Below are positions 34,392 to 43,003 of a stretch of DNA of 64,000 nucleotides, piece after piece. The position numbers and the translations under genes are program-made. Source of the DNA: Brevundimonas intermedia (GTDB lineage: Bacteria > Pseudomonadota > Alphaproteobacteria > Caulobacterales > Caulobacteraceae); NCBI RefSeq assembly GCF_004614235.1, contig NZ_SPVH01000002.1, positions 558,001-622,000 of the forward strand. The letters are read 5' to 3'. The notes below the pieces were generated by a model that had not been told where the DNA came from, made no database searches, and saw only the letters and a list, made by a program, of their open reading frames with translations. Numbering within the stretch: the first letter of the stretch is position 1; each line of letters begins with the position of its first letter.

Positions 34392-35443
34392 CAGAACAAC
34401 TTGGGCGCCGGGGCCAGGGGGAAGGGGCCGAGCCAGGTGCGACCGTCGCGGAACACCAGCGTCAGGGGCAGTTGCTCCTGGCCTGTGGCCTCGGCTGCGC
34501 CCGCCGCAGCGGCGGCTCCGGCCGCGCCGATCCGGTTGGCCGGCCCCTGCCGCGTCGCCATCAGCCCGGCCAGTGCGGGCAGAGGTTTCTGCGCCTGCAG
34601 TTCGACCTGTCCCGTCAGCCGTCCGTTCGCATCGGCTCTCAACACGTCGCTGCTGAGTGTTGCGCGGCTGTCGCCCGCCTGCAGGTCGCCGCGCACATTG
34701 CGGAACGTCCCGCCCGCCTTCGTCCAGGCAGAGAAGACCCCGGCCGCATCGCCGCCCGTCTTCAAAAGGCTGGCCTGGCCGATCACGGCCTCAAGCTGGG
34801 TGGTCAGGCGGCCGTCCTGGGCGAAGCCTTCGACCGGGCCGTCGGCGCGCCCCTGGCCGTCTACCAGGCGAAACATGATATCGACGTCGTCGGTCGGCGC
34901 GGTCGAGCCTTCCAGATGCGGCCGGGCGTAAAATTCGATCCGCGCGGCGCGGGCGATGGGGAAGGGTTCGGCGCCGGTCTGGGTCGTGAAGACCGGATTG
35001 ACCATCTCCAGCGCCAGATTGGGCCAGCGCTGGTCGATGCCGCTGGCGCTCATGCGGATGGCGTCGCCCTTGACCGCCACCTCGCCCTTGCCGGCGCGGG
35101 TCAGCATCAGCCCCTGCGGCGCCACCACCACCCATTTTGTCGGCTGATAGGCATTGGCCTCGGCGTTCAGTTCGGCCGCATTGATCGCGTGCCCCGACGG
35201 CGTCTGCACAACCAACTGGGTCAGGCCGACACGGGCGCGGAAGGGCCAGCCGGTGATCGTCTTGTCCGCGAAACGCACGTCCCACCCGTCCTGACGCAGG
35301 GTCTGGACCTGGGCCTCCAGCCGCGTGTCGATCTGGCGCGTCAGAAATACCCACCAGCCGGTCCAGGCCGCCAGGGCGATCAGCACGAGGATGAAGGGCG
35401 CATAGAGGCCCTTGCGGCTGGGTCGCTTGGTGGTGTCGGTCAT
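34391..35443 (-). CDS. DUF2125 membrane-anchored protein
   Basis: This 350-residue protein has an N-terminal helix (FILVLIALAAWTGWWVFL, near residues 18-35) and a long beta-rich exported domain with WDVRFADKTITGWPFRARV and AYQPTKWVVVAPQGLML, the classic DUF2125 text. Family members are predicted periplasmic proteins of unknown role. I chose ATG at 35443 (MTDTTKR); an upstream in-frame start adds KWRAIGSR only. It is coupled to the chorismate-mutase-like gene. Confidence 0.82.
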   Translation of the reverse strand: MTDTTKRPSRKGLYAPFILVLIALAAWTGWWVFLTRQIDTRLEAQVQTLRQDGWDVRFADKTITGWPFRARVGLTQLVVQTPSGHAINAAELNAEANAYQPTKWVVVAPQGLMLTRAGKGEVAVKGDAIRMSASGIDQRWPNLALEMVNPVFTTQTGAEPFPIARAARIEFYARPHLEGSTAPTDDVDIMFRLVDGQGRADGPVEGFAQDGRLTTQLEAVIGQASLLKTGGDAAGVFSAWTKAGGTFRNVRGDLQAGDSRATLSSDVLRADANGRLTGQVELQAQKPLPALAGLMATRQGPANRIGAAGAAAAAGAAEATGQEQLPLTLVFRDGRTWLGPFPLAPAPKLF

Positions 35444-35476
35444 GCGCGATCCTATAGCGCGCCATTTCAAGCCGTT

Positions 35477-35950
35477 CTAGGCGGTGAGGTCGGCCAGCAA
35501 GCCGTCGGTCGCTCGCAGCGCCTCGTCCGGCGCGACGCCCAGCAACAGCCCGCGCTGACCCCCATTGATCAGCACCTGATCGAACAGGATGGCCGTCTCG
35601 TCCATAGCGGTCGGCACGGTCTTCTTCTGGCCGAAGGGACTGACCCCGCCGACCTTGTAGCCGGTCAGCCGTTCGGCGTCGGCGGGCTTCATCATCTGGG
35701 CCGATTTTCCGCCCAGCACCGCCGCCAGCTTCTTCATGCTGACCTCGCAGTCGGACGGCACGATGACGCAGGCGGGCGCGCCGTCGATCAGGACCATCAG
35801 GGTCTTGAACACCTGCTCGGGCGCCATGCCCAAGGCCTCGGCGGCCTGCAACCCCACGCGCGGCGCATCGGGGTCGTAGTCGTAGGGGAACAGGTCGAAG
35901 GCGACGCCGGCCCTGGTCAGGGCGACGGTCGCGGGCGTGGTCTTGGACAT
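35477..35950 (-). CDS. ybaK: YbaK/ProX-type Cys-tRNA(Pro) deacylase
   Basis: This trans-editing deacylase removes cysteine mischarged on tRNA-Pro. The 157-residue protein has MSKTTPATVALTRAGVAFDL at the start, the HYD-like position here reading PYDYDP, VFKTLMVLIDGAPACVIVP near 52, LAAVLGGKSAQM near 78 and TGYKVGGVSPFGQ near 100 with the substrate lysine and Gly-Gly. Length and motifs are normal. It lies 33 bp upstream of the DUF2125 gene on the same strand, directly after the DinG-like gene (1 bp). Confidence 0.92.
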   Translation of the reverse strand: MSKTTPATVALTRAGVAFDLFPYDYDPDAPRVGLQAAEALGMAPEQVFKTLMVLIDGAPACVIVPSDCEVSMKKLAAVLGGKSAQMMKPADAERLTGYKVGGVSPFGQKKTVPTAMDETAILFDQVLINGGQRGLLLGVAPDEALRATDGLLADLTA

Positions 35951-35951
35951 C

Positions 35952-38807
35952 CTACGTCGTCTCGGAATTCAGGAAACTGCGGGTCAGTTCGACCGCATCG
36001 GCCAGGCCCATGCGCTGGACCTCGGTGCCCGGCGGCAGGCTGGCGAACAGCCGCGTCGGTGTGGCGGCGTCCAGCATCAGGAACACCCCCTTGTCGTCGC
36101 CGCGCCGGATCAGCCGCCCGAACGCCTGGGCGATGCGAGCGCGGGCAAGCGCATCATCATAACCCTTCCCGCCCAGGCGTTCGCGCCGCGCCTTGTGCAG
36201 CAGGTCCGGGCGCGGCCACGGCACCCGGTCGAAGGCCAGGACGCGCAAGGACCGGCCCGGCACGTCCACCCCGTCGCGCACGGCGTCGGTGCCCAAGAGG
36301 CACGAGTTCTCCTCGACCCGGAACATGTCCACCAGCGCCCCGACCTCCAGCGGATCGACGTGCTGGGCGTACAGAGGCACGCCGGACTTCGCCAGATCCG
36401 GCCCCAGCCGCTCATAGACGGCCTTCAGCCGGCGGATGGCGGTGAACAGGCCCAGCCCCCCGCCCCCGGCCGCCAAGAACAGTTCGCGCATCGCCGCCGC
36501 CGTCTGGCGCGGATCGTCCTTGACCAGGTCGTTGACGACGATGACCCGGCTGTTGGTCGCATAGTCGAACGGGCTTTCGACCTTCAGGGTGCGCGGCGGA
36601 TCGATCAGACGGGCCGATCCGGTCCGCATCCGCGCCAGGTCGAACGGATCATCCTGCATCGGATCGGACAGGGTCGCCGAGGTCACCAGCACCCCGTGCG
36701 ACGGCACGATCACGGCGGCCTCCAGCGGCACGGTCGGATCGATCCAGTGACGCCGCAAGGCCACATCGTGGATGCGGCCGAACGCCGTCTCGGCCGACAG
36801 CCAGTCGACGAAGTCGGGATCGGGCTGATCGCCCCCGTCCTCCAGCGCCGCCAGCATGGACCGCCAGCCCGGCAGGGTCATGCGCGCACGACGGTCCAGC
36901 CCGCGCAACGCCCCCTCGATCCGCGATCGTTGCGAGCCGTCCAGTTCGGCCGCCTCGTCGTCGAGGATGTCCTCCAGATGCCGCGACAGGGCCAGCAGCG
37001 GCGCCTCCAGCGCGGCCAGGGCCTGGGCCGCCGCGCGGGCGGTCTCGGCGACCGGATCGGTGACGGGCTTCAGCGCGCATTCCATGCCGAACTCGGGTCC
37101 GCCGTAAGTATTCGTCTCGGCCGTGCGCGCGCGCAGTTGTTCCAAGGCGGCGGCCAGGAAGGCCTCGATCGGGCCGATGGGGTTGACCTCGCCCGAAGCC
37201 GGAGCGACGCGGCCCGACACGCCCTCGCCCGGAAGCGCGGCCGAGGCGCGGATGGCGTCCTGCAGCGCCTTCAGCGCCGCCTCATTGTCCCCGACCATGT
37301 CGCCCAGCCGCTGTTCCAGCCCGCGCCCGCGACGCCCCCGCCCCTCAGGCCCGCGGATCCAGCGGCGCAGCTCGGCCGCCTCCTGGCCCGATAGACAGGC
37401 GGAAAAGGCGCTGTCGGCGGCGTCGAACAGATGGTGACCCTCGTCGAAGACGATGCGTTTCAGGGCCGCCGTCTCGCCGTCCTGCTTCTGGCCCCGCGCC
37501 GACCGCGCGCCGTCGAAGGCGGCCTGGGTCAGCACCAGGGCGTGGTTGGCGATGACCAGATCCGCACGGCGGCTGGCGCGGATGGTCTTCTCGACGAAAC
37601 AGCTGCGATAGTGCGGACAGGCGGCGTGGACGCATTCGCCCCGCCGATCCACCAGGTTCGCCGCCCCTGCCGCATGGGCGGCGGGCATGGCGAACAGGCC
37701 AGGCAGCCAGCCGGGGAAGTCGCCCCCCGTCATGTCCCCGTCGCGCGTATGCACCGCCCAGCGTCCGGCCAGCGCCAGGCCGATCAGGTCGCCGTTCCCC
37801 AGTTGGGCCGCCTGGACCATGTCCTGCAGGTTCAAGACGCACAGATAGTTCTCGCGCCCCTTGCGGATCACGGCCTTCTTCTTGCGCTCGGCCGGATCGG
37901 GCCACAGCGAATGGCTCTCGCGGTCTATCTGGCGTTGCAGGGCGCGGGTATAGGTCGAGATCCACGCCGCCCCCTGGTTCCGCTCGGCCCACAGGGAGGC
38001 GGGCGCCAGATAGCCCAGGGTCTTGCCCGTGCCGGTCCCCGCCTCGGCCAGCAGCACGCGCGGCCGCCCCTCCTCGTTGCGCGGCGAAAAGGCGAAGGCG
38101 GCCTCGGCGGCGTAGTCCGACTGGGTCGGCCGGGTCTCGTCCAACCCCGAGGCCTGCAACAGCTTCTCCAGCCGGATGCGCGCGCTCTCGCTGTCGACCG
38201 GGGCCGATCCCGCCTCGCCGCGCGGCGCCTCGTCCTCCCACTCCGTCAGGCGCGACCAGACGTCCAGGCCCGACCCGCGATGCTGGCGCGCCCGCACGCC
38301 GCCCGCCTCCAACGCCTGAACGACGCGCTCGCCCCAGGCCCAGCCCGCCCGCTGCATCGTCAGCGCCACGACATAGGCCGCCTCGCGCTCGGGATAGGCC
38401 GCTTCCGCCAGTTCTCGCAGCAACAGCCCCGCCGCCTCGCGCAGGGCCGACGCCTGCTCCTCCGCCGATTTCGGCTCGGCCAGGCCCAGCGACAGGGCCA
38501 GCCCCGTCGGCGACGGGGCGCAGAACCGCGCCGGCCGCACGAAGGCGTAAAGCTCCAGCACATCCATCAACTCGTGCGATCTGGGCGGCGGCGTCAGTCC
38601 CAGCCGTCGCGCCGTCAGCGAGGCGTGCGCCACCATCACCGACCCGGTCGTGAACACCCCCTCCGCCGCCCCGCGCCCGATCTTCCTCGCCCCTGCATCG
38701 TCACACACCGCACCCGCGCCCGGCGGGGTGGCGAGCGCCGGCGGCAACCCCGCCCACGGTTCGGCGCCGGTCAGGCGGGTTTCAGCAATGACGGATTCGT
38801 CGGACAC
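35952..38807 (-). CDS. DinG/XPD-like Fe-S helicase
   Basis: This 951-residue SF2 helicase of the DinG/YoaA family unwinds DNA 5'-3'. Walker A LLAEAGTGTGKTLGYLAP near 250, DEAH box IVFDEGHHLFDAA near 450 and helicase motifs in EENSCLLGTDAVRDGVDVPG near 835 are present. A cysteine cluster (ENYLCVLNLQD, then CVHAACPHYRSC near 400) fits the 4Fe-4S site. The first 240 residues are an extra N-terminal domain not seen in DinG of E. coli. It starts at a GTG. Its role is probably in replication-associated repair. Confidence 0.88.
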   Translation of the reverse strand: MSDESVIAETRLTGAEPWAGLPPALATPPGAGAVCDDAGARKIGRGAAEGVFTTGSVMVAHASLTARRLGLTPPPRSHELMDVLELYAFVRPARFCAPSPTGLALSLGLAEPKSAEEQASALREAAGLLLRELAEAAYPEREAAYVVALTMQRAGWAWGERVVQALEAGGVRARQHRGSGLDVWSRLTEWEDEAPRGEAGSAPVDSESARIRLEKLLQASGLDETRPTQSDYAAEAAFAFSPRNEEGRPRVLLAEAGTGTGKTLGYLAPASLWAERNQGAAWISTYTRALQRQIDRESHSLWPDPAERKKKAVIRKGRENYLCVLNLQDMVQAAQLGNGDLIGLALAGRWAVHTRDGDMTGGDFPGWLPGLFAMPAAHAAGAANLVDRRGECVHAACPHYRSCFVEKTIRASRRADLVIANHALVLTQAAFDGARSARGQKQDGETAALKRIVFDEGHHLFDAADSAFSACLSGQEAAELRRWIRGPEGRGRRGRGLEQRLGDMVGDNEAALKALQDAIRASAALPGEGVSGRVAPASGEVNPIGPIEAFLAAALEQLRARTAETNTYGGPEFGMECALKPVTDPVAETARAAAQALAALEAPLLALSRHLEDILDDEAAELDGSQRSRIEGALRGLDRRARMTLPGWRSMLAALEDGGDQPDPDFVDWLSAETAFGRIHDVALRRHWIDPTVPLEAAVIVPSHGVLVTSATLSDPMQDDPFDLARMRTGSARLIDPPRTLKVESPFDYATNSRVIVVNDLVKDDPRQTAAAMRELFLAAGGGGLGLFTAIRRLKAVYERLGPDLAKSGVPLYAQHVDPLEVGALVDMFRVEENSCLLGTDAVRDGVDVPGRSLRVLAFDRVPWPRPDLLHKARRERLGGKGYDDALARARIAQAFGRLIRRGDDKGVFLMLDAATPTRLFASLPPGTEVQRMGLADAVELTRSFLNSETT

Positions 38808-38855
38808 GACAGATAGATAGCGATCCCAGGACCGAAACGGAACGGGAACATTTCA

Positions 38856-38899
38856 TTGACCCCCACGCTAGGCGAGAGTATGGCCATAAATGATAGCCA
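38856..38899 (+). promoter_or_regulatory. Candidate promoter and operator of the phd-vapC-lhr-pdeM operon
   Basis: TTGACC (38856-38861) with a 17-bp spacer precedes TATGGC, and an inverted repeat TGGCCAT / ATAGCCA (38881-38887 and 38893-38899) overlaps the start region, 17 bp upstream of the Phd ATG. This suits autoregulation by a Phd-type antitoxin. It is shared space with the divergent DinG-like gene. Confidence 0.4.
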
Positions 38900-38915
38900 G
38901 ATTGGAGAACCGGCG

Positions 38916-39167
38916 ATGAGCTGGAGCGTGGCGAAGGCCAAGGACAACTTCTCCGAGGTCATCCGAAAATCCCGAACTGAAGGCCCGCAGGAAATTTCAC
39001 TGCACGGCGAAGCCGCCGCCGTGGTGATCTCCGCCGAGGACTTCCGACGCCTGAAAGATCCGCGTGCGTCGCGTGACTTCAAGGACTGGCTTTTGAACGG
39101 CCCGTCCCTGGAGGGTGTCGATTTGGAGCGCGACCGCCGACCGGCAAGGGAAATCGACCCCTTCTGA
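38916..39167 (+). CDS. Phd/YefM-type antitoxin
   Basis: This 83-residue antitoxin reads MSWSVAKAKDNFSEVIRKSR at the start (dimer and DNA-binding fold), continues EISLHGEAAAVVISAEDFRRL, typical of Phd/YefM, and ends in an acidic/basic tail (LERDRRPAREIDPF) that would bind the toxin. I chose the ATG at 38916, which has GGAGAAC upstream; an earlier in-frame ATG extends without similarity. The last base of its stop overlaps the toxin ATG. Confidence 0.88.
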   Translation: MSWSVAKAKDNFSEVIRKSRTEGPQEISLHGEAAAVVISAEDFRRLKDPRASRDFKDWLLNGPSLEGVDLERDRRPAREIDPF

Positions 39168-39583
39168 TGTTCCTGCTCGACACCAACGTCATCAGCGAAC
39201 CCAAACGCGCCCGTCCCGATGCGGGGGTGATGGCATGGTTGGCCGAACAATTGCTGTCTGACCTGCATCTCAGCGTCATCACCGTGGGCGAACTGCGACG
39301 CGGCATCGTCAGATTGGAGCCCGGTCGGCGTCGCGACGATCTGGATTACTGGCTGACGGATCTCGTCCTGAGATATGACGCCCGCATCTTGCCGGTTGAT
39401 CTGGAGGTCACCGAGCGTTGGGCCTCCTTGGCCGAAACCGCTCGCGCCATGGGCCGTCCGTCGGAAATGACGGACGAGTTGATCGCGGCGACGGCTCATG
39501 TCCATGGCCTTACGGTGGTGACCCGAAATCTTCGCCACTTCGAACATAGCGGTTGCCGTCTGCTCTCGCCGTGGAGCGAATGA
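39167..39583 (+). CDS. vapC: PIN-domain toxin (VapC/FitB-like)
   Basis: This 138-residue ribonuclease toxin has FLLDTNVISEPKRARPDAGV (first Asp and the FitB-like N-terminus), VITVGELRRGI with the conserved Glu, MTDELIAATAHVHGLTVVTR with two acidic residues and the final NLRHFEHSGCRLLSPW. The four acidic residues are complete. Its stop overlaps the lhr start (ATGA), so the pair is cotranslated with a DNA-repair helicase. Confidence 0.92.
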   Translation: MFLLDTNVISEPKRARPDAGVMAWLAEQLLSDLHLSVITVGELRRGIVRLEPGRRRDDLDYWLTDLVLRYDARILPVDLEVTERWASLAETARAMGRPSEMTDELIAATAHVHGLTVVTRNLRHFEHSGCRLLSPWSE

Positions 39584-42195
39584 CGGGCCTTCCCCCGCTC
39601 TTCGCCGACTGGTTCGCGTCGCGCGGCTGGTCGCCTCGGCGGCATCAGCTGGAGATGGTCGCGGCGGGTGAAGCGGGCCGGCATGCTCTGCTGGTCGCGC
39701 CGACGGGCGGGGGCAAGACGCTGGCGGGGTTTCTGCCCAGCCTGATCGACTTGGCGGAGCGCGGGCCGAGGCCGGCGACCGGGCCGGGGTCGGGGGTGCA
39801 TACGCTGTATCTGTCGCCGCTGAAGGCCCTGACCACTGACGTCGAGCGCAATCTGATGACGCCGATCCGAGAGATCGGGCTGAACATCCACGTCGAGACG
39901 CGGACCGGCGACACCAAACAATCCAAACGCCAACGGCAGCGTGACTTCCCACCCGACATCCTGCTGACGACGCCGGAGCAGTTGGCGCTTTTCTGCGCCT
40001 GGGAAGGGGCGCGGTCCTATTTCGCCGACCTGAAATGCGTGGTGCTGGACGAAGTGCACGCGATCTGGAGCGGCAAACGCGGGGATCTGCTGTCGCTGGG
40101 CCTGGGGCGGTTGCAGAGCTTTTCGCCGGGGATGCGGCGGGTGGGGCTGAGCGCGACTATCGAAGATCCGGACCTGATCCGGGGGTGGTTGGCGCCAAAT
40201 GATGTAGCTCAGAGCCCCTCCACCGCTTCGCGGTCCCCCTCCCCGCCAAGCGGGGAGGAGACGCAGACCGAACCGTCTCCTCCCCGCTTGGCGGGGAGGG
40301 GGACCGCTGGCGAAGCCAGGGGTGGAGGGGCTCTGGACACAGTAAGACTGGTCAAGGGGGACCCCGGCGCGCCCGCGGTGGTCGATGTTCTGATCTCCGA
40401 GGGCAAGGTCCCCTGGGCCGGCCATACCGGCCAGCACGCCATCCCCGAGGTCTATGCCGCCATCCAGCGCGCCAGCCTGGCCCTGATCTTCGTCAACACT
40501 CGGTGGCAGTCGGAGTTCGTGTTCCAGCAGTTGTGGGCGATCAACGACGAGAACCTGCCCATCGGCCTGCACCACGGGTCATTGGCGGCGGAGCAGCGGC
40601 GCAAGATCGAGGCGGCGATGGCGCGGGGGGATCTGCGGGCCGTGGTCTGCACCTCGACGCTGGATCTGGGCATCGACTGGGGCGATGTGGACCTGGTCAT
40701 CCAGATGGCGGCGCCGAAGGGGTCCAGCCGCCTGGTCCAGCGGATCGGCCGCGCCAACCACCGGCTGGACGAGCCGTCGCGCGCCCTTCTGGTGCCCGCC
40801 AGCCGGTTCGAGATGCTGGAATGCCAGGCGGCGCGCGAGGCGGTGGCCGACAACGCCTTCGACTGGGAGCCGGTCCATATCGGAACGCTCGACACCCTGG
40901 CCCAGCACGTGATGGGCGTGGCCTGTTCCGAGGCCTTCGACATGCAGGCCCTGTACGACGAGATCGTCGGCTGCGGCCCCTATCGCGACCTGACGTGGGA
41001 ACAGTTCGAGGAGGTGGTCGATTTCGTCGCCACCGGCGGATACGCCCTGCGGACCTATGACCGGTTCGCGCGGATCGTGCGCACGCAAGACGGCCGCTGG
41101 AAAGTCCGCAACCAGCACATCGCCCAGCGCCACCGCATGAACGTCGGCGCCATCGTCTCGGCCGGGACGCTGAACGTGCGCGTCGCGAGCCGCCGGGGCG
41201 GAGCGTCGCGCCAGCTGATCGGCGGGCGCAAGGTGGGCGAGGCCGAGGAGTGGTATTTCGAACAGCTGACGCCCGGCGACACCTTCCTGTTCGCCGGCCA
41301 GGTCTGGGCGTTTCAGGGCATCACCGGCACCGACGCCCTGGTCACCCACGCCAACGACAAGGACCCAAAGATCCCGTCCTGGGGCGGGTCGAAGTTCCCG
41401 CTGTCGACCTCGCTGGCCGACCGGGTGCGGACGATGATCCACGACCGCGACCACTGGCGCGTCCTGCCGCCCGACGTGCAGGAGTGGCTGGAGCTTCAGG
41501 AGACCCGTTCGGTGATTCCCAATGCGGAATCCATGCTGGTCGAGACCTTTCCGCGCGGCAGCCGGCATTTCCTGGTCGCCTATCCCTTCGAAGGCAATCT
41601 GGCGCACACGACCCTGTGCATGCTGCTGACGCGGCGACTGGATCGGATGGGCGTCGGGCCGCTGGGGTTCGTCGTCACCGACTATTCGCTGGCGATCTGG
41701 TCGATCAAGCCGATGGACCAGATCGACCTGGACGCCCTGTTCCAATCCGACATGCTGGGCGATGATCTGGAGGCCTGGCTGGAGGAAAGCTTCATGATGA
41801 AGCGATCCTTCCGCAATTGCGCCCTGATCTCGGGCTTGATCGAGCGCCGCCAGCCCGGCGCCGAGAAAACCGGCCGCCAGGTGACCTTTTCCACCGACCT
41901 GATTTACGACGTGCTGCGCCGCCACCAACCCGATCACCTGCTGCTCAAGACCGCCCGCGCCGATGCGGCGTCGGGACTGCTGGACGTGGCGCGCCTGGGG
42001 CAGATGCTGGCGCGGATCGAGGGCCGGATTCGGCATCAGGCCCTGACCCGCCCCTCGCCCTTCTGCGTGCCGGTTCTGGTCCAGATCGGGCGCGAGCGGG
42101 TGGGTGGTGACGCCGCCGAGATGATCCTGGACGAGAGCGCCGAACTTCTGATCGCCGAGGTCATGGACGACGCAGAACCCGGCGAGGCCGCATGA
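39580..42195 (+). CDS. lhr: Ligase-associated DNA damage response DEXH helicase Lhr
   Basis: This 871-residue SF2 helicase belongs to the DNA-ligase-associated Lhr group. Walker A APTGGGKTLAGF near 36, DEXH LDEVHAIW near 166, motif VGLSATIEDPDLIRGWL near 200, and the Lhr signature IQRIGRANHRLDEPSRALL region near 380 are present, with the WH and Lhr core after it. The ATG at 39580 overlaps the vapC stop. Between residues about 210 and 252 an insertion of Ser/Pro- and Gly/Arg-rich text (QSPSTASRSPSPPSGEETQ to ARGGGALDT) is the in-frame translation of an inverted-repeat element. The coding frame is otherwise intact. It likely works with PdeM in repair. Confidence 0.94.
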   Translation: MTGLPPLFADWFASRGWSPRRHQLEMVAAGEAGRHALLVAPTGGGKTLAGFLPSLIDLAERGPRPATGPGSGVHTLYLSPLKALTTDVERNLMTPIREIGLNIHVETRTGDTKQSKRQRQRDFPPDILLTTPEQLALFCAWEGARSYFADLKCVVLDEVHAIWSGKRGDLLSLGLGRLQSFSPGMRRVGLSATIEDPDLIRGWLAPNDVAQSPSTASRSPSPPSGEETQTEPSPPRLAGRGTAGEARGGGALDTVRLVKGDPGAPAVVDVLISEGKVPWAGHTGQHAIPEVYAAIQRASLALIFVNTRWQSEFVFQQLWAINDENLPIGLHHGSLAAEQRRKIEAAMARGDLRAVVCTSTLDLGIDWGDVDLVIQMAAPKGSSRLVQRIGRANHRLDEPSRALLVPASRFEMLECQAAREAVADNAFDWEPVHIGTLDTLAQHVMGVACSEAFDMQALYDEIVGCGPYRDLTWEQFEEVVDFVATGGYALRTYDRFARIVRTQDGRWKVRNQHIAQRHRMNVGAIVSAGTLNVRVASRRGGASRQLIGGRKVGEAEEWYFEQLTPGDTFLFAGQVWAFQGITGTDALVTHANDKDPKIPSWGGSKFPLSTSLADRVRTMIHDRDHWRVLPPDVQEWLELQETRSVIPNAESMLVETFPRGSRHFLVAYPFEGNLAHTTLCMLLTRRLDRMGVGPLGFVVTDYSLAIWSIKPMDQIDLDALFQSDMLGDDLEAWLEESFMMKRSFRNCALISGLIERRQPGAEKTGRQVTFSTDLIYDVLRRHQPDHLLLKTARADAASGLLDVARLGQMLARIEGRIRHQALTRPSPFCVPVLVQIGRERVGGDAAEMILDESAELLIAEVMDDAEPGEAA
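40211..40334. repeat. Dispersed inverted-repeat element inserted inside lhr, copy 4
   Basis: Terminal arms AGAGCCCCTCCACC (40211-40224) and GGTGGAGGGGCTCT (40321-40334) are perfect inverse copies, and inner arms GTCTCCTCCCCGC/GCGGGGAGG-type pair as well. The element lies wholly inside the lhr coding frame and is read through without a stop. Its module (CCACCGCTTCGCGGTCCCCC) matches the intergenic copies at 32.5 and 59.6 kb. Confidence 0.92.
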
Positions 42196-42944
42196 ACGCC
42201 GCCCTGCGCCAGACCCTGTCTCCCGCCCGCAAGACCTGCGGTTCGCTGAGCGTGCGGATCGCGGGCGAAGCCTGCGTGCTGCGCTGTTCCGGGGCGATGT
42301 GGATTCCGGCCTACGGCGCCCTGATCGTCGCGGACCTTCACCTGGAAAAAGGGTCAGCCTTCGCCGTGCGCGGACAACTGCTGCCGCCCTATGACAGCCG
42401 CGCCACGCTGGAGCGACTGGAGGCCGAGATCGTCGATCTGGACCCAGCGATGGTCGTGCTGCTGGGCGACAGTTTTCACGACACGAAGGCCATCCCCCGC
42501 ATGGCCGCCGACGACCGCGCGCGGCTGGACCGGCTGGCGGCGGGGCGCGACTGGCTGTGGCTGGAGGGCAACCACGACCGCGGGGCGCTCGCTCGGGATG
42601 CGAACGCCGCGACCCGCCTGCCCGGCCGCATCGTCGGCGACATGGTCCTGGGCGCGCTTCGCCTGACGCATGAGCCGGAACCGTTGACGGCCGACGACGA
42701 CCGTCGCGGCGAGGTCGCGGGCCACCTGCACCCCGCCGCCCGCGTCGCCGCCTATGGACGCGGCGTGCGGCGGCCCTGTTTCGTCACTGACGGATCGCGG
42801 ATCATCCTTCCGGCCTTCGGCGCCTTCACCGGCGGATTGAACGTGCGCGATCCCGCCATCGCCGATCTGTTCGCCGCCCCGCCCCTGGCCGCCGCCCTGG
42901 GACGGGACCGGGTCCACGCCCTGGACTGGACCGTGTTGAGATAG
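42192..42944 (+). CDS. pdeM: Ligase-associated phosphoesterase/nuclease PdeM
   Basis: This 250-residue calcineurin-like metallophosphatase is associated with Lhr and ligase in a DNA-damage gene set. The metal ligands are in VADLHLEKG near 50, VLLGDSFHD near 92, LEGNHDRG near 120 and the C-terminal EVAGHLHPAAR near 175. The ATG overlaps the lhr stop. The related exonuclease and ATP-dependent ligase genes of the full set are not in the window. Nuclease activity of this group is from family knowledge. Confidence 0.9.
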   Translation: MNAALRQTLSPARKTCGSLSVRIAGEACVLRCSGAMWIPAYGALIVADLHLEKGSAFAVRGQLLPPYDSRATLERLEAEIVDLDPAMVVLLGDSFHDTKAIPRMAADDRARLDRLAAGRDWLWLEGNHDRGALARDANAATRLPGRIVGDMVLGALRLTHEPEPLTADDDRRGEVAGHLHPAARVAAYGRGVRRPCFVTDGSRIILPAFGAFTGGLNVRDPAIADLFAAPPLAAALGRDRVHALDWTVLR

Positions 42945-43003
42945 GACGTTCGTAAACCGTTCAGCACGTCGCTTCACCGCATCTTGGCGGACGGCGATGC
43001 AGG

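Noticed and set aside
40211..40334. lhr as a pseudogene disrupted by a repeat insertion
   Set aside because: The frame is continuous on both sides and all helicase motifs follow, so the gene is most likely functional with an insertion.
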